Positions 62,941-64,000 of a stretch of DNA of 64,000 nucleotides are shown one piece after another. The position numbers and the translations under genes were made by a program. Numbering within the stretch: position 1 is the stretch's first letter; each line of letters opens with the position of its first letter. Location: positions 1 through 64,000 of the forward strand of contig CAWUSK010000039.1 in assembly GCA_963925035.1 (NCBI GenBank), read 5' to 3'. The stretch comes from UBA4466 sp963925035 (lineage in GTDB: Bacteria; Bacteroidota; Bacteroidia; Flavobacteriales_D; Crocinitomicaceae). The notes under the pieces were generated by a model. The model worked only from the letters and a program-made list of their open reading frames with translations, ran no database searches and had not been told where the DNA came from.

Positions 62941-63874
62941 AACTGGAGGGTATTTTGAATTAGAACTTGGTAAACACAATGATTTACATAGTAAAGGTCT
63001 TTTTTTAAATTCTGCAAGAAATTGCCTGAAACACATTCTGCTACACAAAGAAATCTCAAAAATTTATTTACCATTTTACACATGTGAAGTTTTATTGGAG
63101 CCAATAATTCAATGCAAGGTGGCTTATGAGTTTTATAGTATTGATGATCAACTAGAACCTATCCTCAATTTTGAAATTGAGGATGATAGTGCTATTCTTT
63201 TTATCAATTATTTTGGTGTTAAAACAGATAACATTATTTCACTTGCGAACAGATTTGACTTCGTAATTATTGACAACTCTCAAGCTTTATTTTGTGAGCC
63301 TATAGAGAATACACATTGCTTTTACTCTCCGAGAAAATTCATTGGCATGCCAGATGGAGGTGTTTTATTTTCTGATGCTATGAATAACAATTATGAAATT
63401 GATTATTCAGTCGATAGAGCCTCACATTTACTAATTAGGTTGGATTCGAATGCAAAAAATGGATATCCCGTATTTTGTGAAAATGATTCTGAAATTTCAA
63501 ATCTACCAATTTTACAGATTTCCAAATTGTCACGTGCAATATACGACAACGCGTCATTGGATATTATTAAGGAGAAAAGAAATACAAACTTTAATTATTT
63601 ACATTCATTCTTTAAAGATACAAATGAATTAAATTTAATTACTTCTAACTGCGGTCCATTAGTTTATCCGTTATTAATTGAAGGTGGTAGCCTATTAAAA
63701 AATAAATTGATACAAAACGACGTATTTGTCGCTACTTATTGGAAGAACATTGTCCCGTATTTGAATGAAAATTCAATTGAATCATATCTTGTTGAAAATC
63801 TTGTTCCCTTACCAATAGATCAAAGAATTACAAAGGAAGAGTTGGACAAAATAATAAGTTTGGCGCAACTATGA
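62930..63874 (+). CDS. Divergent PLP-dependent aminotransferase-like protein
   Basis: 314 residues, shorter than a normal DegT aminotransferase (~370). A possible PLP Lys136 is in FYSPRKFIGMPDGGVLF, preceded by an Asp115 in FVIIDNSQALF, the order expected for a type-I fold enzyme (cofactor Asp, then Schiff-base Lys). The conserved DegT N-terminal WLTNGGP-like segment is absent and the beginning (MRLETGGYFELELGKHND) is unusual. It may be a minimal aminotransferase or a PLP protein with another role (e.g. a partner of WbqC). It overlaps the WbqC gene by 11 bases and the GNAT gene by four. Confidence 0.72.
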   Translation: MRLETGGYFELELGKHNDLHSKGLFLNSARNCLKHILLHKEISKIYLPFYTCEVLLEPIIQCKVAYEFYSIDDQLEPILNFEIEDDSAILFINYFGVKTDNIISLANRFDFVIIDNSQALFCEPIENTHCFYSPRKFIGMPDGGVLFSDAMNNNYEIDYSVDRASHLLIRLDSNAKNGYPVFCENDSEISNLPILQISKLSRAIYDNASLDIIKEKRNTNFNYLHSFFKDTNELNLITSNCGPLVYPLLIEGGSLLKNKLIQNDVFVATYWKNIVPYLNENSIESYLVENLVPLPIDQRITKEELDKIISLAQL

Positions 63875-64000
63875 ATTGCTACCTCCGCCCTTTAGTCAAA
63901 GAAGATGCGCAAGTTTCATACAACTGGAGAAACGACAGCGAAATCTGGAAACATACAGGTTCTAGACCAAATATATTAATTACTCCGCAAATTGAAGAAA
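63871..64000 (+). CDS. GNAT family acetyltransferase, N-terminal fragment (runs off the window)
   Basis: The ATG at 63871 overlaps the previous stop (ATGA) and opens a frame to the right edge: 43 complete codons reading NCYLRPLVKEDAQVSYNWRN, then DSEIWKHTGSRPNI. The pattern LRPLxxEDAxxxxxWRND is that of RimJ/FdtC-like GNAT acetyltransferases, many of which N-acetylate amino-sugars in polysaccharide operons. The acetyl-CoA loop is beyond the window, so activity cannot be checked. Context with a sugar aminotransferase supports an amino-sugar acylase role. Confidence 0.8.
   Translation, partial: MNCYLRPLVKEDAQVSYNWRNDSEIWKHTGSRPNILITPQIEE

Noticed and set aside
1..64000. CRISPR array, IS element, prophage, integron or tRNA/rRNA genes
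   Set aside because: No regularly spaced direct repeats, transposase or integrase motifs, tRNA-like foldings or conserved rRNA stretches were seen on either strand; a tRNAscan/Rfam search would be the decisive test.

Overview
The window is AT-rich DNA from a member of the phylum Bacteroidota, most likely order Flavobacteriales; a Crocinitomicaceae/Fluviicola-like organism is my guess, not a measurement. Evidence: type IX secretion (T9SS) signatures (two proteins with type-B 'NAF(S/T)PNG' C-terminal sorting domains, a PorP/SprF protein, a PorE-like TPR/PD40/OmpA protein, a PorV/PorQ-family protein), a Na+-NQR operon, a bacterial GGGP synthase, DUF4783 beside nadC and rlmH, promoter boxes matching the Bacteroidetes consensus (TTG...TAnnTTTG), weak Shine-Dalgarno signals and many TTG/GTG starts. 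No rRNA, tRNA, CRISPR array, transposase, integrase or phage gene was seen.

Layout. 1-420 is the 5' part of tex (minus). 514-2287 is a tightly overlapping trio: c-type cytochrome lipoprotein, CaiB/BaiF CoA-transferase, GNAT acetyltransferase. 2382-4546 (minus) has a PepSY-type membrane protein, an unknown membrane protein and an M42 aminopeptidase. 4585-8157 is a 1190-residue T9SS-exported SBBP/PKD protein. 8250-11699 has a nitronate monooxygenase-like flavoprotein and a split M16 peptidase pair; 11764-15051 is a second large T9SS type-B protein, followed by a GT9 heptosyltransferase. 16631-17097 is the wreck of a PD40/OmpA gene beside a secreted VWFD-domain protein.

18930-24966 (minus) is a complete nqrABCDEF operon closed by a clear terminator. 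apaG, a TPR protein, pruA, an FKBP isomerase lipoprotein and an unknown lipoprotein follow. 29596-34508 encodes the phenylacetyl-CoA epoxidase: paaABCD on the minus strand and, divergently, paaE plus a second PaaE-like reductase and an SDR. The rest of the phenylacetate pathway is not in the window.

35272-39402 looks like one transcription unit: ECF sigma factor, a 68-residue single-span protein translationally coupled to it, a PorP/SprF protein and a PorE-like protein with a DUF1573-type tail. Two tandem paralogous membrane acyltransferases, an SGNH hydrolase, a HIT protein and greA follow. 43789-52976 (minus) is a second export-related unit: TonB-dependent receptor, 1405-residue secreted protein, PorV-like protein, then a terminator.

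53296-56842 holds a GGGP synthase, a four-span membrane protein, nadC, a DUF4783 protein and rlmH, with two odd repeat-bearing intergenic regions. From 56903 to the end is a surface-polysaccharide locus: two MOP-family flippases, a polytopic protein, a DegT-type sugar aminotransferase, a WbqC protein, a divergent PLP enzyme and the start of a GNAT acetyltransferase. The most interesting themes are the sigma/PorP/PorE unit, the TonB receptor/cargo/PorV unit, the doubled PaaE reductase and the two repeat-bearing spacers.
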